A stretch of 64,000 nt of DNA, taken from NCBI GenBank assembly GCA_964244495.1, contig CAXTIU010000004.1, forward strand, positions 197,902 to 261,901. The letters are read 5' to 3'. The DNA is from RH-AL1 sp964244495. Lineage in GTDB: Bacteria > Pseudomonadota > Alphaproteobacteria > Rhizobiales > Beijerinckiaceae. Shown here piece by piece: positions 16,101 to 25,072 of the stretch. The number at the start of each line of letters is the position of its first letter. Positions within the stretch are counted from its first letter, which is position 1. Below the pieces are notes generated by a model that was not told where the DNA came from, searched no databases, and saw only the letters and a program-made list of their open reading frames with translations. Made by a program: the position numbers and the translations under genes.

Positions 16101-17595
16101 CGTGGTCGTCCCAGTAGCGGCGTGCCACGCGCGGCCGCGCCGGCGCGGGCTCGACCGGCACCGGACTGGCGAAACCGGTGGGCGGCGGCGGGTGATCGGC
16201 GGGAGCGCCTTCGCCGAGCAGCGCGAGCGTGAGCCCCGCGAACAGGCCGGCAGACAGCGAGACCAAGCCGACCACCGTCTTCTTCGGGCTCGACGGCGAT
16301 ACGGCCGGCCGCGCCACCGCGATCACCCGGCCGGGCGGCGACTGCGCCTCCTGCTGCGCGAGGTTGTCGTTGACCTGCGCGAACCGGTTGAAGGTCGCGC
16401 GCAGCACCGTGACGTTGCGCTCGAGCTGTTCCAGTGGCACGAGGTTGCTGTTCAACTTCGCCGATTGCTTCTTCAGCTGTCCGACATCGGCGAGGAGCTG
16501 ACCCTGGTGGTCGACGGCGGCCTTGTAGTCGCCCTCGCTCGCGATCTGGAGACGCTGCAACTCGTCCCCGATCGACTGGGCGATCCTCGCCTGCTGGGCG
16601 CGTGCCTCGATGAGGGCGGGGTGACTCAATCCGAGCGTTTCCGTCAGCTTGGCGACGTTCTGCGCGGTTTCCGCCTGGGCTTGCCGCAGGCGCTCGATCG
16701 TCTGCGACTTCACCGCCTCGTTCAGCCCGTCGAGCCGGCCGCGCCGCGCCATCGCCCGGACCTCGTCCAGGCGCGCCTTGGCGTCCGAAGCACGGGAGCG
16801 CGCGTCGGCCAGCGCCTTGGTGAGATCGGACACCTGCTGCTCGTTTGAGCGCAGGCCCGTCGCGTCGACGATGTTGTTCCTGATCTTGAAGGCTTCCGCC
16901 GCGTTCTCCGCGTCGCGGATCTGCTTCGACAAGGTGTCGAGCCGCTGCCTGACGAAGGTCGTGTCGTCGCGCGCGGCGCCGACGCGTGAAACCACTTGGT
17001 CGTCGACATAGGCCTGGGTGATGGCGTTGGCGATGGCGGCCGACTTCTTCGGGTCGCGGGCCAGCACGTCGATCTGCACGACGTAGGTGCGCTCCGGCCG
17101 CTTGATCGTGATCGCGTCTTCGAGCGCCTGCAGGTCCACGCCACCGTCGAGCGACATGTTGGGGTGCAGCAGGCGCTGCCACAGGCTGCGCTGCGAGCCG
17201 TTGAACTCGGGGTCATCCTTGAGGTTCAGGACGGTGGCGACGCGCCCCAGGACCGTTTGCGAGGTGAAGAGCTTCACCTGGCTGTCGATCGCGCTCGTGT
17301 CGGCGATGAAGCCCGGTTGCACCGGATCGGAGCCCACGCTCTTGCCGAGCCGGGGATCGATGAGCATGGCGGTGGACGACAGGTAGCGCGGTGGCGTGAC
17401 CGCGACGTAGGCGCCGCCGCCGAGCAGGAACAGGAGGACGCAGGCAAGCATCGTGAGCTTGCGACGCCACAGGACGCGGACGAGGCCCGCCGGCTCCGCG
17501 CCCGACCTCGTCCCGCCCCCGTCCGCCCGCCGGGTCCGCCCGTCGCGCTCGCGCCCGTCGTCGTCCTGCTCCGAATAAATGTCCCTGATCGCCAT
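16090..17595 (-). CDS. GumC/Wzz-type exopolysaccharide chain-length determinant
   Basis: The protein has a Wzz domain with a first membrane helix near residue 50 (LTMLACVLLFLLGGGAYVAVTPPRY), a long periplasmic coiled-coil centre, and a second helix after the family motif ARPAVSPSSPKKTVVGLVSL. A Pro-rich tail (PADHPPPPTGFASPVPVEPAPARP) reaches into the cytoplasm, and no kinase domain follows. Such PCP2-type proteins set polymer length and bridge to the outer-membrane exporter. The ATG at 17595 is preferred over a GTG two codons upstream. Start and end are tightly packed between the polymerase and the GH10 gene. Confidence 0.88.
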   Translation of the reverse strand: MAIRDIYSEQDDDGRERDGRTRRADGGGTRSGAEPAGLVRVLWRRKLTMLACVLLFLLGGGAYVAVTPPRYLSSTAMLIDPRLGKSVGSDPVQPGFIADTSAIDSQVKLFTSQTVLGRVATVLNLKDDPEFNGSQRSLWQRLLHPNMSLDGGVDLQALEDAITIKRPERTYVVQIDVLARDPKKSAAIANAITQAYVDDQVVSRVGAARDDTTFVRQRLDTLSKQIRDAENAAEAFKIRNNIVDATGLRSNEQQVSDLTKALADARSRASDAKARLDEVRAMARRGRLDGLNEAVKSQTIERLRQAQAETAQNVAKLTETLGLSHPALIEARAQQARIAQSIGDELQRLQIASEGDYKAAVDHQGQLLADVGQLKKQSAKLNSNLVPLEQLERNVTVLRATFNRFAQVNDNLAQQEAQSPPGRVIAVARPAVSPSSPKKTVVGLVSLSAGLFAGLTLALLGEGAPADHPPPPTGFASPVPVEPAPARPRVARRYWDDHDDE

Positions 17596-17603
17596 GGTCA
17601 CAC

Positions 17604-18983
17604 CTACTCACGCGGCAGCGGCGGACGCCGCGAGCCGTTACGCCGCAAAAACAAAAGGGCCAGCGCCACCACCATCGCCATGGTGGTCGTCTTGCCCGAC
17701 AGGCTGGCCGTGACGCTGATCGAGGCCAGGAAGAAGAGAACCACGGTGACGGCGCCCCGCCCGCAGGCGTCGACGACCGAGCGGGCGAAGGCGGCGAGGC
17801 CGATCGCCACCATCGCCGTGACGATCCCGCCGTAGGACAGAACGAGACCGATCCACGAGCTCTCGATGCCGAACTCGAGCCCGTCGATGCGCTGCCACGT
17901 CGCCACGACGGCCGGGTCCGGTCCAAGCATGATCGCGCTCCACGACAGCGGTTCGAAGAGCCTGAACATCGTCACGCGTGCCGAGGCGCTGCCAGCGTCG
18001 TGGGCGAAGCGTTCCACGGTGCGATCGAGGAACCCGGCCTGACCAAGGATCGCGAGGGCGATGGCGGCGGCGAATGCCAACAGGAGTCCGAGCGCCAGCC
18101 GCCGGCGGTCGACGCCTGCACCCCGCGCGGCCGAGACGAAGCGGCGGAGCACGAGCCAGCCGACGCTCGCGGCGCAGAGGACGAGCGACAGGCGGGCACC
18201 GAACGTGAACATGGATGCCGCCTCGATCAGCAGCAGCGGCGCCGCGACGACGCCCGGCAGCCATGCTGACGCCGGGGCGGCGAGGCAGACGATCAGCACC
18301 CCCACGACCAGCCCGTTGACCAGCGGATGGCCGAGCAAGGCCGTCGCGCGCCAATCGTTGGCGACCTCGGCGCGCCAGTCGAACACGGCGTCGGTGCGCG
18401 TCGGGTCGGCCGAAACCCCGTCGGGCACGTCAAGCGCGACGAGGTGGAAGCCGTGGGTGAATTCCAGCATCGCGATCATGGCGTTGGCCAGCATGATCGC
18501 CAGCACCACCAGGGCCAGCCGGCGCAGCACGACGACGTCGAGGTCGCGCAGCAGGACGAACACGATCAAAGGAAGGACGAACGTGTCGACCAGCGGCGAC
18601 ACCGGTTGCTTCGACACGAACGTCGCGAAGACGCCGGCCACGACGATCGCCGCCAGCGTGACGACGAGCCTTCGGTCCCGGGTAAGGAGGCGCCAGCCGG
18701 TCCGCACGGGGCTCGTCGTCGCCAGGCACCGGAAGCCGAACGCCGCGACGGCGGCGAATGTGGCCGGGTGGAACTTGGCGACGAGGCCGCCCCCGGACGT
18801 GGTGTAGGGAACGCCGAGCTTGTCGAGGAGCAGCGTGGAGATGGAGAAGAGGGCGACGACGCAGGCCGCCGTGGCGAACAGGGCGAGGTCGGCGGAGAGC
18901 CTCCGCGCGCGCCGGACGACCTCCGCCGACGCGCCTCGCGACCGCGCTCGTTCGCTCGTCCGGACGTTGACGTGGAGGGTCAT
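17604..18983 (-). CDS. O-antigen ligase / Wzy-like polysaccharide polymerase (VpsF-like)
   Basis: This polytopic protein has about ten to twelve hydrophobic segments, for example LALFATAACVVALFSISTLLL and LPLIVFVLLRDLDVVV. A large periplasmic loop near residues 185-215 includes TDAVFDWRAEVANDWRATALLGHPLVNGL. These features, the length and the position inside an EPS operon match Wzy/VpsF-type polymerases that join lipid-linked repeat units. Its ATG overlaps the stop of the acyltransferase gene by four bases. Sequence within this class is poorly conserved, so substrate cannot be guessed. Confidence 0.8.
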   Translation of the reverse strand: MTLHVNVRTSERARSRGASAEVVRRARRLSADLALFATAACVVALFSISTLLLDKLGVPYTTSGGGLVAKFHPATFAAVAAFGFRCLATTSPVRTGWRLLTRDRRLVVTLAAIVVAGVFATFVSKQPVSPLVDTFVLPLIVFVLLRDLDVVVLRRLALVVLAIMLANAMIAMLEFTHGFHLVALDVPDGVSADPTRTDAVFDWRAEVANDWRATALLGHPLVNGLVVGVLIVCLAAPASAWLPGVVAAPLLLIEAASMFTFGARLSLVLCAASVGWLVLRRFVSAARGAGVDRRRLALGLLLAFAAAIALAILGQAGFLDRTVERFAHDAGSASARVTMFRLFEPLSWSAIMLGPDPAVVATWQRIDGLEFGIESSWIGLVLSYGGIVTAMVAIGLAAFARSVVDACGRGAVTVVLFFLASISVTASLSGKTTTMAMVVALALLFLRRNGSRRPPLPRE

Positions 18984-20311
18984 CGACACCCTCCGATCGC
19001 CGCGTCGTCCCAGGCCTTCCGCGCGCCGTCCGTGCCGGCGGAAGGCTTCGGCGCGAAGCGCCGTCCGAGGCGCGCGAAGGCCGCGCGTCCCGGCACCTCG
19101 ACGACCCTGTAGGCCCCGTACGAGGCCGCGAGCACCGCCCCGAGGTAGAAGGTCGCGACGCCGCACGTCGCGGTGGCGTCGGGCAGGCGCAGCACCTCGA
19201 TCAGGGGATGCGCGCCGGGGTGTCCGACGAGCGGGTTCACGACCGTCACGAACAGCCGCGCGCCGTTAGGTCCGGCGAGCGCGTGCCCGGCGGCGAGGAG
19301 GAACGTCAGCACGATCGCGTGCGTCATGTAGATGGCGAACGACCATTCGGCGAGGACCTGGGCCGGACGCGTCAGCAGGACGCGCGAGATCGCGCCCCGT
19401 CCGGCGGCGAACACGATGATGAGGAGGCTGAAGACGAGCGGGGCGGCGAACACCGCCGCCGTTCCGGCCGACAGGATCAGCCAGCCGCCGAGCAGGCTCA
19501 CCATGGCCCCCTCCATGAGGGTCGGCATCGGGAAGGGCGGGAGCCGCCACCGTACCGCGACGTCATAGCACAGGGTTCCGACGAGGAATCCGGCGAGGCA
19601 GCGGAAGATCCCGTAGTCGAAGGTCGAGCGCATGCCGTAGGGCGCCATGAACCTCAGGACCGCCATCGAGGCAGCGATCGCGAGCACGGTGAGGATGCGC
19701 CGCGGCATCGGGCGCAGGAGGCAGAAGGCGGCGAAGAGGACGTAGGTCGCGAATTCGACGCTGAGGCTCCAGCTCGGGAAGTTCCATGTTTCGCGGTCGT
19801 GGATCCCGAGCGACTGGATCAGCAGGAGGTTGGTCGGGATCGCGCGGACGATGTCGATGCCGCCGGCCGTGAACGGCGGCGAGGAGAACGTCCGTCCCGA
19901 CAGCGTCGCGACGACCAGCTTGACGAGTTCGTAGGCGACGAGCACGGCGAGGGTCGCCGCCTGCAGCGGCCAGATCCGCCCGAAACGGCGGATGACGTAC
20001 TCGGGGAAGGCGGCCGGGTGGCGGAGCCTGTGCCCGTAGGCCTGCGCGATCACGAAGCCGCTGAACACGAAGAACATGTCGACGATCTGCCGCAGTGGTT
20101 CCAGGCGCCCGGCCCCGAACACGTCGGTGGCGATGCCGAAATGTCCGAGCGCGATGCAGATGGCGCCAAGCCCCCGCCAGCCGTTGACGGCGCCGAGCGA
20201 CAGCGCGGCCTCGTCCCGCGCCTCGGCCGCCAGCGCCGGCGACGCCGCTTGCGCGGCGTAGGCGTCGGTTCCCGCTTGGAGGTTCCCGGGCGCCTCAGAA
20301 CGCATTTTCAT
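18980..20311 (-). CDS. Acyltransferase 3 family membrane protein (exopolysaccharide O-acylation)
   Basis: The 443-residue protein shows the acyltransferase-3 signature GAICIALGHFG near residue 50, where the His is catalytic. FFVFSGFVIAQAYGHR follows, with RRFGRIWPLQ after the next loop and about ten membrane helices. Such enzymes add acetyl or other acyl groups to surface sugars. The gene overlaps the phosphotransferase gene upstream by 17 bases and the polymerase downstream by four, placing it firmly in the operon. Confidence 0.88.
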   Translation of the reverse strand: MKMRSEAPGNLQAGTDAYAAQAASPALAAEARDEAALSLGAVNGWRGLGAICIALGHFGIATDVFGAGRLEPLRQIVDMFFVFSGFVIAQAYGHRLRHPAAFPEYVIRRFGRIWPLQAATLAVLVAYELVKLVVATLSGRTFSSPPFTAGGIDIVRAIPTNLLLIQSLGIHDRETWNFPSWSLSVEFATYVLFAAFCLLRPMPRRILTVLAIAASMAVLRFMAPYGMRSTFDYGIFRCLAGFLVGTLCYDVAVRWRLPPFPMPTLMEGAMVSLLGGWLILSAGTAAVFAAPLVFSLLIIVFAAGRGAISRVLLTRPAQVLAEWSFAIYMTHAIVLTFLLAAGHALAGPNGARLFVTVVNPLVGHPGAHPLIEVLRLPDATATCGVATFYLGAVLAASYGAYRVVEVPGRAAFARLGRRFAPKPSAGTDGARKAWDDAAIGGCR

Positions 20312-21629
20312 ACGTCCGAGACGACAGGACGGTCATGCCGAGGATGCGCAGGTCCAGGCCGAACGTCCAATTGTCGATGTAGTAAAGATCGTGGTCGACG
20401 CGCAGCGCCATCATCTCGTCGGAGGCGATCTCGCCGCGCAGCCCGTTGATCTGCGCCCAGCCGGTGATGCCGGGCTTGACGTTGTGGCGGCGCGCGTAGG
20501 CGGCGATCGAGCGCTCGAAGTGATGGTTGTGGACGAGCGCGTGCGGTCGCGGCCCGACCAGCGACATGTCGCCCCGCAGCACGTTGAGGAGCTGAGGCAA
20601 CTCGTCGATGCTGTAGCGACGCAGGAAGCGGCCGACGCGGGTCACCCGGGGATCGTCGCGGGTGGCCTGGACCACGCCGGCGCCATCCTCGGCCACGCTC
20701 ATCGAGCGGAACTTCACGATCCGGAACGTCCCTTGGTTGAAGCCGTAGCGTCGCTGCAGGAAGAAGACCGGGCCGGGGCTCTCGAGCCGGATCGCCAGGG
20801 CGACGGCGGCGAACGCCGGCGTCAGCACGAGCAGCAGCGCGCAGCCGACGAGCACGTCGAACGCGCGCTTGACCATCACCTCCGTCATCGTCAGCGGCGG
20901 ACGGACGAGGTGCAGGCTCGAGATGCGGCCGATACGCGACACGCTCGCCTTGCTGAAGCGGTCGAGCACCGCTTGCGGGCCGAGGTGGATCGAGGCCGGC
21001 ACCTTCATGAAGGCGGCGACGCAGGCGTCGATCGTCGCGTCGTCCGACCAGGGCACCAGGATGTAAACGTCGTCGGGTCGCAGCACGCGGGCCGAGGCGG
21101 CGGCGAGCGCGAGATCGACGCCGAGCGTGTCGGCGCCGCGCAGCACGGCGGAGGCGACGATGTCGACGCCCAGCGTCCACGGCTGGTAGCGTGCCGCGAA
21201 GTCGTTCAGCTCGCGTTCGGCGCCGACCAGCACGACGCGCATGGCCGACACCTTGCCGACCAGCGCGCTCGACTTAAGGTGGAGGATGAGGAGGGCGCGG
21301 CACCAGATCAGGACGAAGAAGCCGGTGCCGTAGAAGAGGACCATGCTCGCACGGGAATACTCGCCGGTCCGCTTCGTCGCGAAGGTGAAGACGAGCGCGG
21401 TCAGGAACGCCATGTTCCACGTGAGCAGCACGCGCCGCGCGTGGCCGGCGAAGGTGAGGTAGACGGAGATGCCGTATTCGTCGCGCAGCATGTTCGAGGT
21501 GACGAACAGCAGCGCCATCAGCAGTCCGACCTCGGCGAACGCGCCGGCGAGGCCGCCCACGCCGTAGACGAAGCGGTGGTAGGCGACGCCAACGCAGACC
21601 GCGCTGGCGACGATGGCGAGCGCGTCCAC
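20295..21629 (-). CDS. Exopolysaccharide polyprenyl glycosylphosphotransferase (priming enzyme)
   Basis: The enzyme transfers a sugar-1-phosphate to undecaprenyl phosphate and so starts each repeat unit. The C-terminal bacterial sugar transferase domain is complete: KRAFDVLVGCALLL, PVFFLQRRYGFNQGTFRIVKF, SIDELPQLLNVLRGDMSLVGPRPHA and KPGITGWAQINGLRGE. The listed start is a GTG, the first standard start codon after an in-frame TAG. The frame is open back to that TAG, and an AGGAG lies six bases before a CTG codon at 21767, which would give a 490-residue protein of more typical length. Non-standard CTG initiation is thus possible. First gene of the leftward EPS operon. Confidence 0.9.
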   Translation of the reverse strand: MDALAIVASAVCVGVAYHRFVYGVGGLAGAFAEVGLLMALLFVTSNMLRDEYGISVYLTFAGHARRVLLTWNMAFLTALVFTFATKRTGEYSRASMVLFYGTGFFVLIWCRALLILHLKSSALVGKVSAMRVVLVGAERELNDFAARYQPWTLGVDIVASAVLRGADTLGVDLALAAASARVLRPDDVYILVPWSDDATIDACVAAFMKVPASIHLGPQAVLDRFSKASVSRIGRISSLHLVRPPLTMTEVMVKRAFDVLVGCALLLVLTPAFAAVALAIRLESPGPVFFLQRRYGFNQGTFRIVKFRSMSVAEDGAGVVQATRDDPRVTRVGRFLRRYSIDELPQLLNVLRGDMSLVGPRPHALVHNHHFERSIAAYARRHNVKPGITGWAQINGLRGEIASDEMMALRVDHDLYYIDNWTFGLDLRILGMTVLSSRTYENAF

Positions 21630-21949
21630 CAGGGCCGCCAGGATCGAGAACCGAGCCCGGACGAAGGCCGTCGTCCGCCGCCGCGCGAGGAGGTCGCGCC
21701 ATGCGAGGGATAGGCGCGGCCGCCTGGGCTGAAGCCGCTGCTTGAGACCGAAATGCGGGGTACTCAGAACGCACTCCTACGCGAACATCGTTCAAAACCC
21801 GAATTGATACAGTGGGGCAAGCCCCCGTTAACGTTTCGGCGAGCGCCGCAAGTCCCGCACCACAGGTGCGCGGACCGCCGATACAGGTTTCGGTAACCAA
21901 TTCATGGTTAATGAGGATCGGTCGATCCCGTCCAGACCCAGCGGCGTCC

Positions 21950-24199
21950 ATGCACATCGAACCGCCCTTCGCCCCGTTGCCGCCGCGTCGTTCCCGCGCG
22001 GCGTTCCCACGCCGGCTCGCGACCGCGTCCCTGATCGGGCTGCTGGCCGCTGGCGCGACCGCACTCTGCCTCGGGACCCCCGCCTATCGGGCGACGGCGA
22101 TCGTGCAGGTTCCCGACGCCGGATCGCTGACCCGTCTCGCCATGGTGAATGGCGCGATCGTCGGCGTTGTCTCGAAACCGGTCATGATGCGCGCCGCCAC
22201 GTCCCTCGTTGGGGCGGGCGTGCCGGTTCCGCCGGCGGACCTGAGCGAGCGCCTGGCACTTGCGGCGGGCGTGCCGCGCACCCGCGCGACAGGGCGCGAG
22301 GGACGGCTCGTCGAAGCCTTGTCCTCGTCCGTCGTCGCCCGTCCCGGTGCCGTGCCGGGGACCGTGGAGGTGTCCGCCACGCTTCCGGAGGCCGAGCGGG
22401 CGTCCCTCGTCGCGACGAGCGTCGCCGAGGCGTTCGTCGCGGAACAGGACGAGGTCGCCGCCCAGGCCCACCATCGCGACGAGCTCGCCGCCGCCGCCCG
22501 CTTCGAGGTGCTGCGCGCGGCCGCGTCGACGGCTCACGACAAGTTGAGCGCGCTCGGCGGCGAGGGCTCCGAACCCATCGCGACGCGCCCCGCCACCGAC
22601 GCCGCCGATCTGGCGGCGGCCATCGCGCGCCGTGACGCGATCGGACGAATCATCGCGTCGGGCGTCCCTCCCCTGGGCGAGGGTAAGGGCGTGCCGGCGG
22701 GCGTCGACGCCCTGCAGGCGATCTACCTCGATCAGGTCCGGCAGCTCGCCAAGGCCCGGGAAACGCTCGGCGAACGGCATACCACCGTCGTGTCCCTCAA
22801 GGAGGCCGTCCAGCGCACGGCGGCGGCCCTGACGGATGAGTGGCGCCAGCTCAAGGTCGTTGCCGATACGGACGTGAAAGCCGCCCAGGCGCGGCAGGAC
22901 GCCAGTCGTGGAGGCGACCGGCCGGTCGACGGCGTTCGGCAGGCCGCCCTCGTCGAGGCGCGCGGCGCGGCGCAACGGGCCGATGCCGCCCTATCGCGGG
23001 CGGAAGCCGCCGCGGCCGACGCCGTCGAGGCCCGACCCTACCGCGTGGTCGTGCGCGCGTCCGTGCCGCCCGCCGCCGCTGGCGTCCCGCCCGCCGCCCG
23101 CTTCCCGTTGGCTTTGCTGGCCGGCCTCGTCGCCGCCGCGCTCTCGACGAGGATCGGGCGGCGCGTTCCGCCGGCCGCGCGAGTGGCGATCGAGCCTGTC
23201 GGCGAGGCCGTTTCCCGCCCGGAGCCGGTTCCCGATCCCGTGCCCGTCGCCGATCCGATCGCCGATCTCGTGGTCGCCCTGGACGCTTCGGTCGAGATCG
23301 CCGCGCTGCAGGCCGCCATCGCCGCCCTCTCGACCCCATCGGAAAAGACCCTCGACATGCCCTTCCATCCATCGGCGCCGCGATCGCGAGACCAGGACGC
23401 GTTGCGCCAGGCGATGCGCGACGTCCTGCCGGAGCTGGCCGCGATCGACCCGCGCCGCGATGCGCCGCCGATCGTGATGGTCGCCGCCAATGAAGTCGGG
23501 ATCACCACGATGGACGCCGCCCTGGCGATCGGCCACGTCGCGGCCGCCGTCGGCTACCGGGTGCTGGTGGTCGAAGGTGACCGCCCGCGCGCCGAGCTCG
23601 CCCGCGCCGCCGATCCGGACATCGACCCGATCCTAGTCGACATGTCCGGCGGCTTGCGCGTCGCATTGCGGGCCGAGGGAGGCGCCGGCGTGTTCTTCCT
23701 CGCACCCTGCTTCGAGGACGGACCGCGCATCGCCTCCGCGCTGGCCCGGAACGGGGGGATTCCGTCCGTCGACGACGTGGCGGACGAGTTCGACCTGATC
23801 GTGATCGACGGCGGCCGGGCCGCCGATTGCGCCGCCGAGGCTTGGGGCGCCGACCTCGCCTTGCGCGTGGCCCGCTTCGCCTCGAAGCGCGACGATGACC
23901 GCTTCGTCGCGACCCTGGGGCTCACGTCGGACGCTTTCCTCGGGACGATGGCCGGCACGACCTTCGTGCCGAAAGCCGGCCTCGCCGACGCGCCGGTCGC
24001 CGAAGCCGACGTGCGGAGTGGCCGGTCAGCCGAACGCGCGGAGCCGGCCGTCAAGCTCCAACCCGCGGCGGGCCACCAGCCCCCACGCTCCCGCCAACCG
24101 TCCCATTCACAGCCGGCCCATCCGCGACCCGTCCCCTCGCAGCCTTCGCGTTCGCAGGCGCCGCGCTTCGCCGCCCGCCGTCGCGTCGGCCTGCGCTAA
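21950..24199 (+). CDS. Wzz/Wzc-like polysaccharide copolymerase with a degenerate nucleotide-binding domain
   Basis: The 749-residue protein has the plan of a Wzc-type tyrosine autokinase: a membrane helix near residues 25-45, a periplasmic coiled-coil, a second helix near 385-400 (FPLALLAGLVAAALSTRIG) and a C-terminal P-loop-like domain. The Walker A position (around residue 513) reads AANEVGITTMDAAL and lacks the invariant Lys of the P-loop. Walker A' reads VLVVEGDRPRAE, and the Walker B-like DLIVIDGGRAAD is kept. The tail is rich in Pro, Ser, Gln and Arg with no tyrosine cluster. It is probably an inactive pseudokinase that acts as a structural copolymerase. The ATG at 21911 is an alternative start. 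Divergent from the EPS operon. Confidence 0.75.
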   Translation: MHIEPPFAPLPPRRSRAAFPRRLATASLIGLLAAGATALCLGTPAYRATAIVQVPDAGSLTRLAMVNGAIVGVVSKPVMMRAATSLVGAGVPVPPADLSERLALAAGVPRTRATGREGRLVEALSSSVVARPGAVPGTVEVSATLPEAERASLVATSVAEAFVAEQDEVAAQAHHRDELAAAARFEVLRAAASTAHDKLSALGGEGSEPIATRPATDAADLAAAIARRDAIGRIIASGVPPLGEGKGVPAGVDALQAIYLDQVRQLAKARETLGERHTTVVSLKEAVQRTAAALTDEWRQLKVVADTDVKAAQARQDASRGGDRPVDGVRQAALVEARGAAQRADAALSRAEAAAADAVEARPYRVVVRASVPPAAAGVPPAARFPLALLAGLVAAALSTRIGRRVPPAARVAIEPVGEAVSRPEPVPDPVPVADPIADLVVALDASVEIAALQAAIAALSTPSEKTLDMPFHPSAPRSRDQDALRQAMRDVLPELAAIDPRRDAPPIVMVAANEVGITTMDAALAIGHVAAAVGYRVLVVEGDRPRAELARAADPDIDPILVDMSGGLRVALRAEGGAGVFFLAPCFEDGPRIASALARNGGIPSVDDVADEFDLIVIDGGRAADCAAEAWGADLALRVARFASKRDDDRFVATLGLTSDAFLGTMAGTTFVPKAGLADAPVAEADVRSGRSAERAEPAVKLQPAAGHQPPRSRQPSHSQPAHPRPVPSQPSRSQAPRFAARRRVGLR

Positions 24200-24264
24200 C
24201 CCTGCCGTCATCCGACCCGCGCCGGCGTCTGGCGGTCGAACGGAAGCCGCGTTAGGGAAGACGA

Positions 24265-24282
24265 GGTCCGGTCCGCCGGACC
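24265..24282. other. Perfect hairpin in the leader of the WecG-type gene
   Basis: GGTCCGG-TCCG-CCGGACC forms a perfect 7-bp stem with a 4-base loop, extendable by three more pairs with one bulge. It ends 16 bases before the ATG of the next gene, so it would lie over or near its ribosome binding site. No T-run follows, so it is not a standard terminator. It could limit translation or mark an RNA processing point. Confidence 0.5.
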
Positions 24283-24298
24283 CTCGCGGATCCTTTCC

Positions 24299-25072
24299 AT
24301 GACGATATCACCCGATACGGCCACGTTGGATCGCGCCCGTCTGACGATCCTCGGCGTGGCGATCGACGACCTCGACGCGGACGAGGCGATCGCCGCCCTT
24401 CTCGCGGCCGTCACCGGTCCTGTCCGCCGCACCCTGTATTTCGCCAACGCCCATACGCTGAACCACGCCGCCGAGGCCGACGATTACCGCCGCGTGCTGA
24501 ACGATGCCGACCTCCTGTTCGGCGACGGGACGGGGGTGCGCTGGGCGGCTCGCCTGCGCGGGCGGCGCGTCAGGGCCAACCTCAACGGAACCGACCTCGT
24601 GCCGGCCTTCCTGCGCGCCGCCGACGACAGGCGCTTGCGCCTCTACCTGCTGGGTGCGACGCCGCCCGTCGTCGCGCGCACCGCGGCGGTCGTGGGGCGG
24701 CGCTTTCCCGGCTGGACGGTCGCCGGCCATGCCCACGGCCACTTCGGGGATGACGCGACCGAGGCGGTGATCGCCGCCATCAACGCGGCCGCTCCGCACC
24801 TCCTCCTCGTCGCGATGGGCAACCCGCTCCAGGAGCGCTGGATCGACGCCCACCGGGCGCGGCTTCAGGTCAACCTCTGCGCCGGCGTCGGCGGCCTGTT
24901 CGCCTACCTGTCCGGCGACGCCCGCCGCGCGCCGGCCTGGATGCGGCGCCTCGGGCTGGAATGGCTCGGCGTGATGGTGCTGCAACCGCGCAAGATCCGG
25001 CGCTACCTGCGCGGCAACCCGCTGTTCCTTTGGCGCGTGGCCCGCGAGGCGCTCGGACGCGGGATCCGTTGA
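24299..25072 (+). CDS. WecG/TagA/CpsF (GT26) family glycosyltransferase
   Basis: The 257-residue enzyme transfers a sugar from a nucleotide donor onto a lipid-linked glycan in EPS assembly. Family motifs are YFANAHTLNHAAEADDYRRVL near residue 48, DADLLFGDGTGVRW with the catalytic Asp, LNGTDLVPAF, LYLLGATP, and LLLVAMGNPLQERWI near 160-175. Its end overlaps the next glycosyltransferase start (TTGA), so both are made together. The exact sugar is unknown; GumM, WecG and TagA share the fold with different donors. Confidence 0.92.
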   Translation: MTISPDTATLDRARLTILGVAIDDLDADEAIAALLAAVTGPVRRTLYFANAHTLNHAAEADDYRRVLNDADLLFGDGTGVRWAARLRGRRVRANLNGTDLVPAFLRAADDRRLRLYLLGATPPVVARTAAVVGRRFPGWTVAGHAHGHFGDDATEAVIAAINAAAPHLLLVAMGNPLQERWIDAHRARLQVNLCAGVGGLFAYLSGDARRAPAWMRRLGLEWLGVMVLQPRKIRRYLRGNPLFLWRVAREALGRGIR

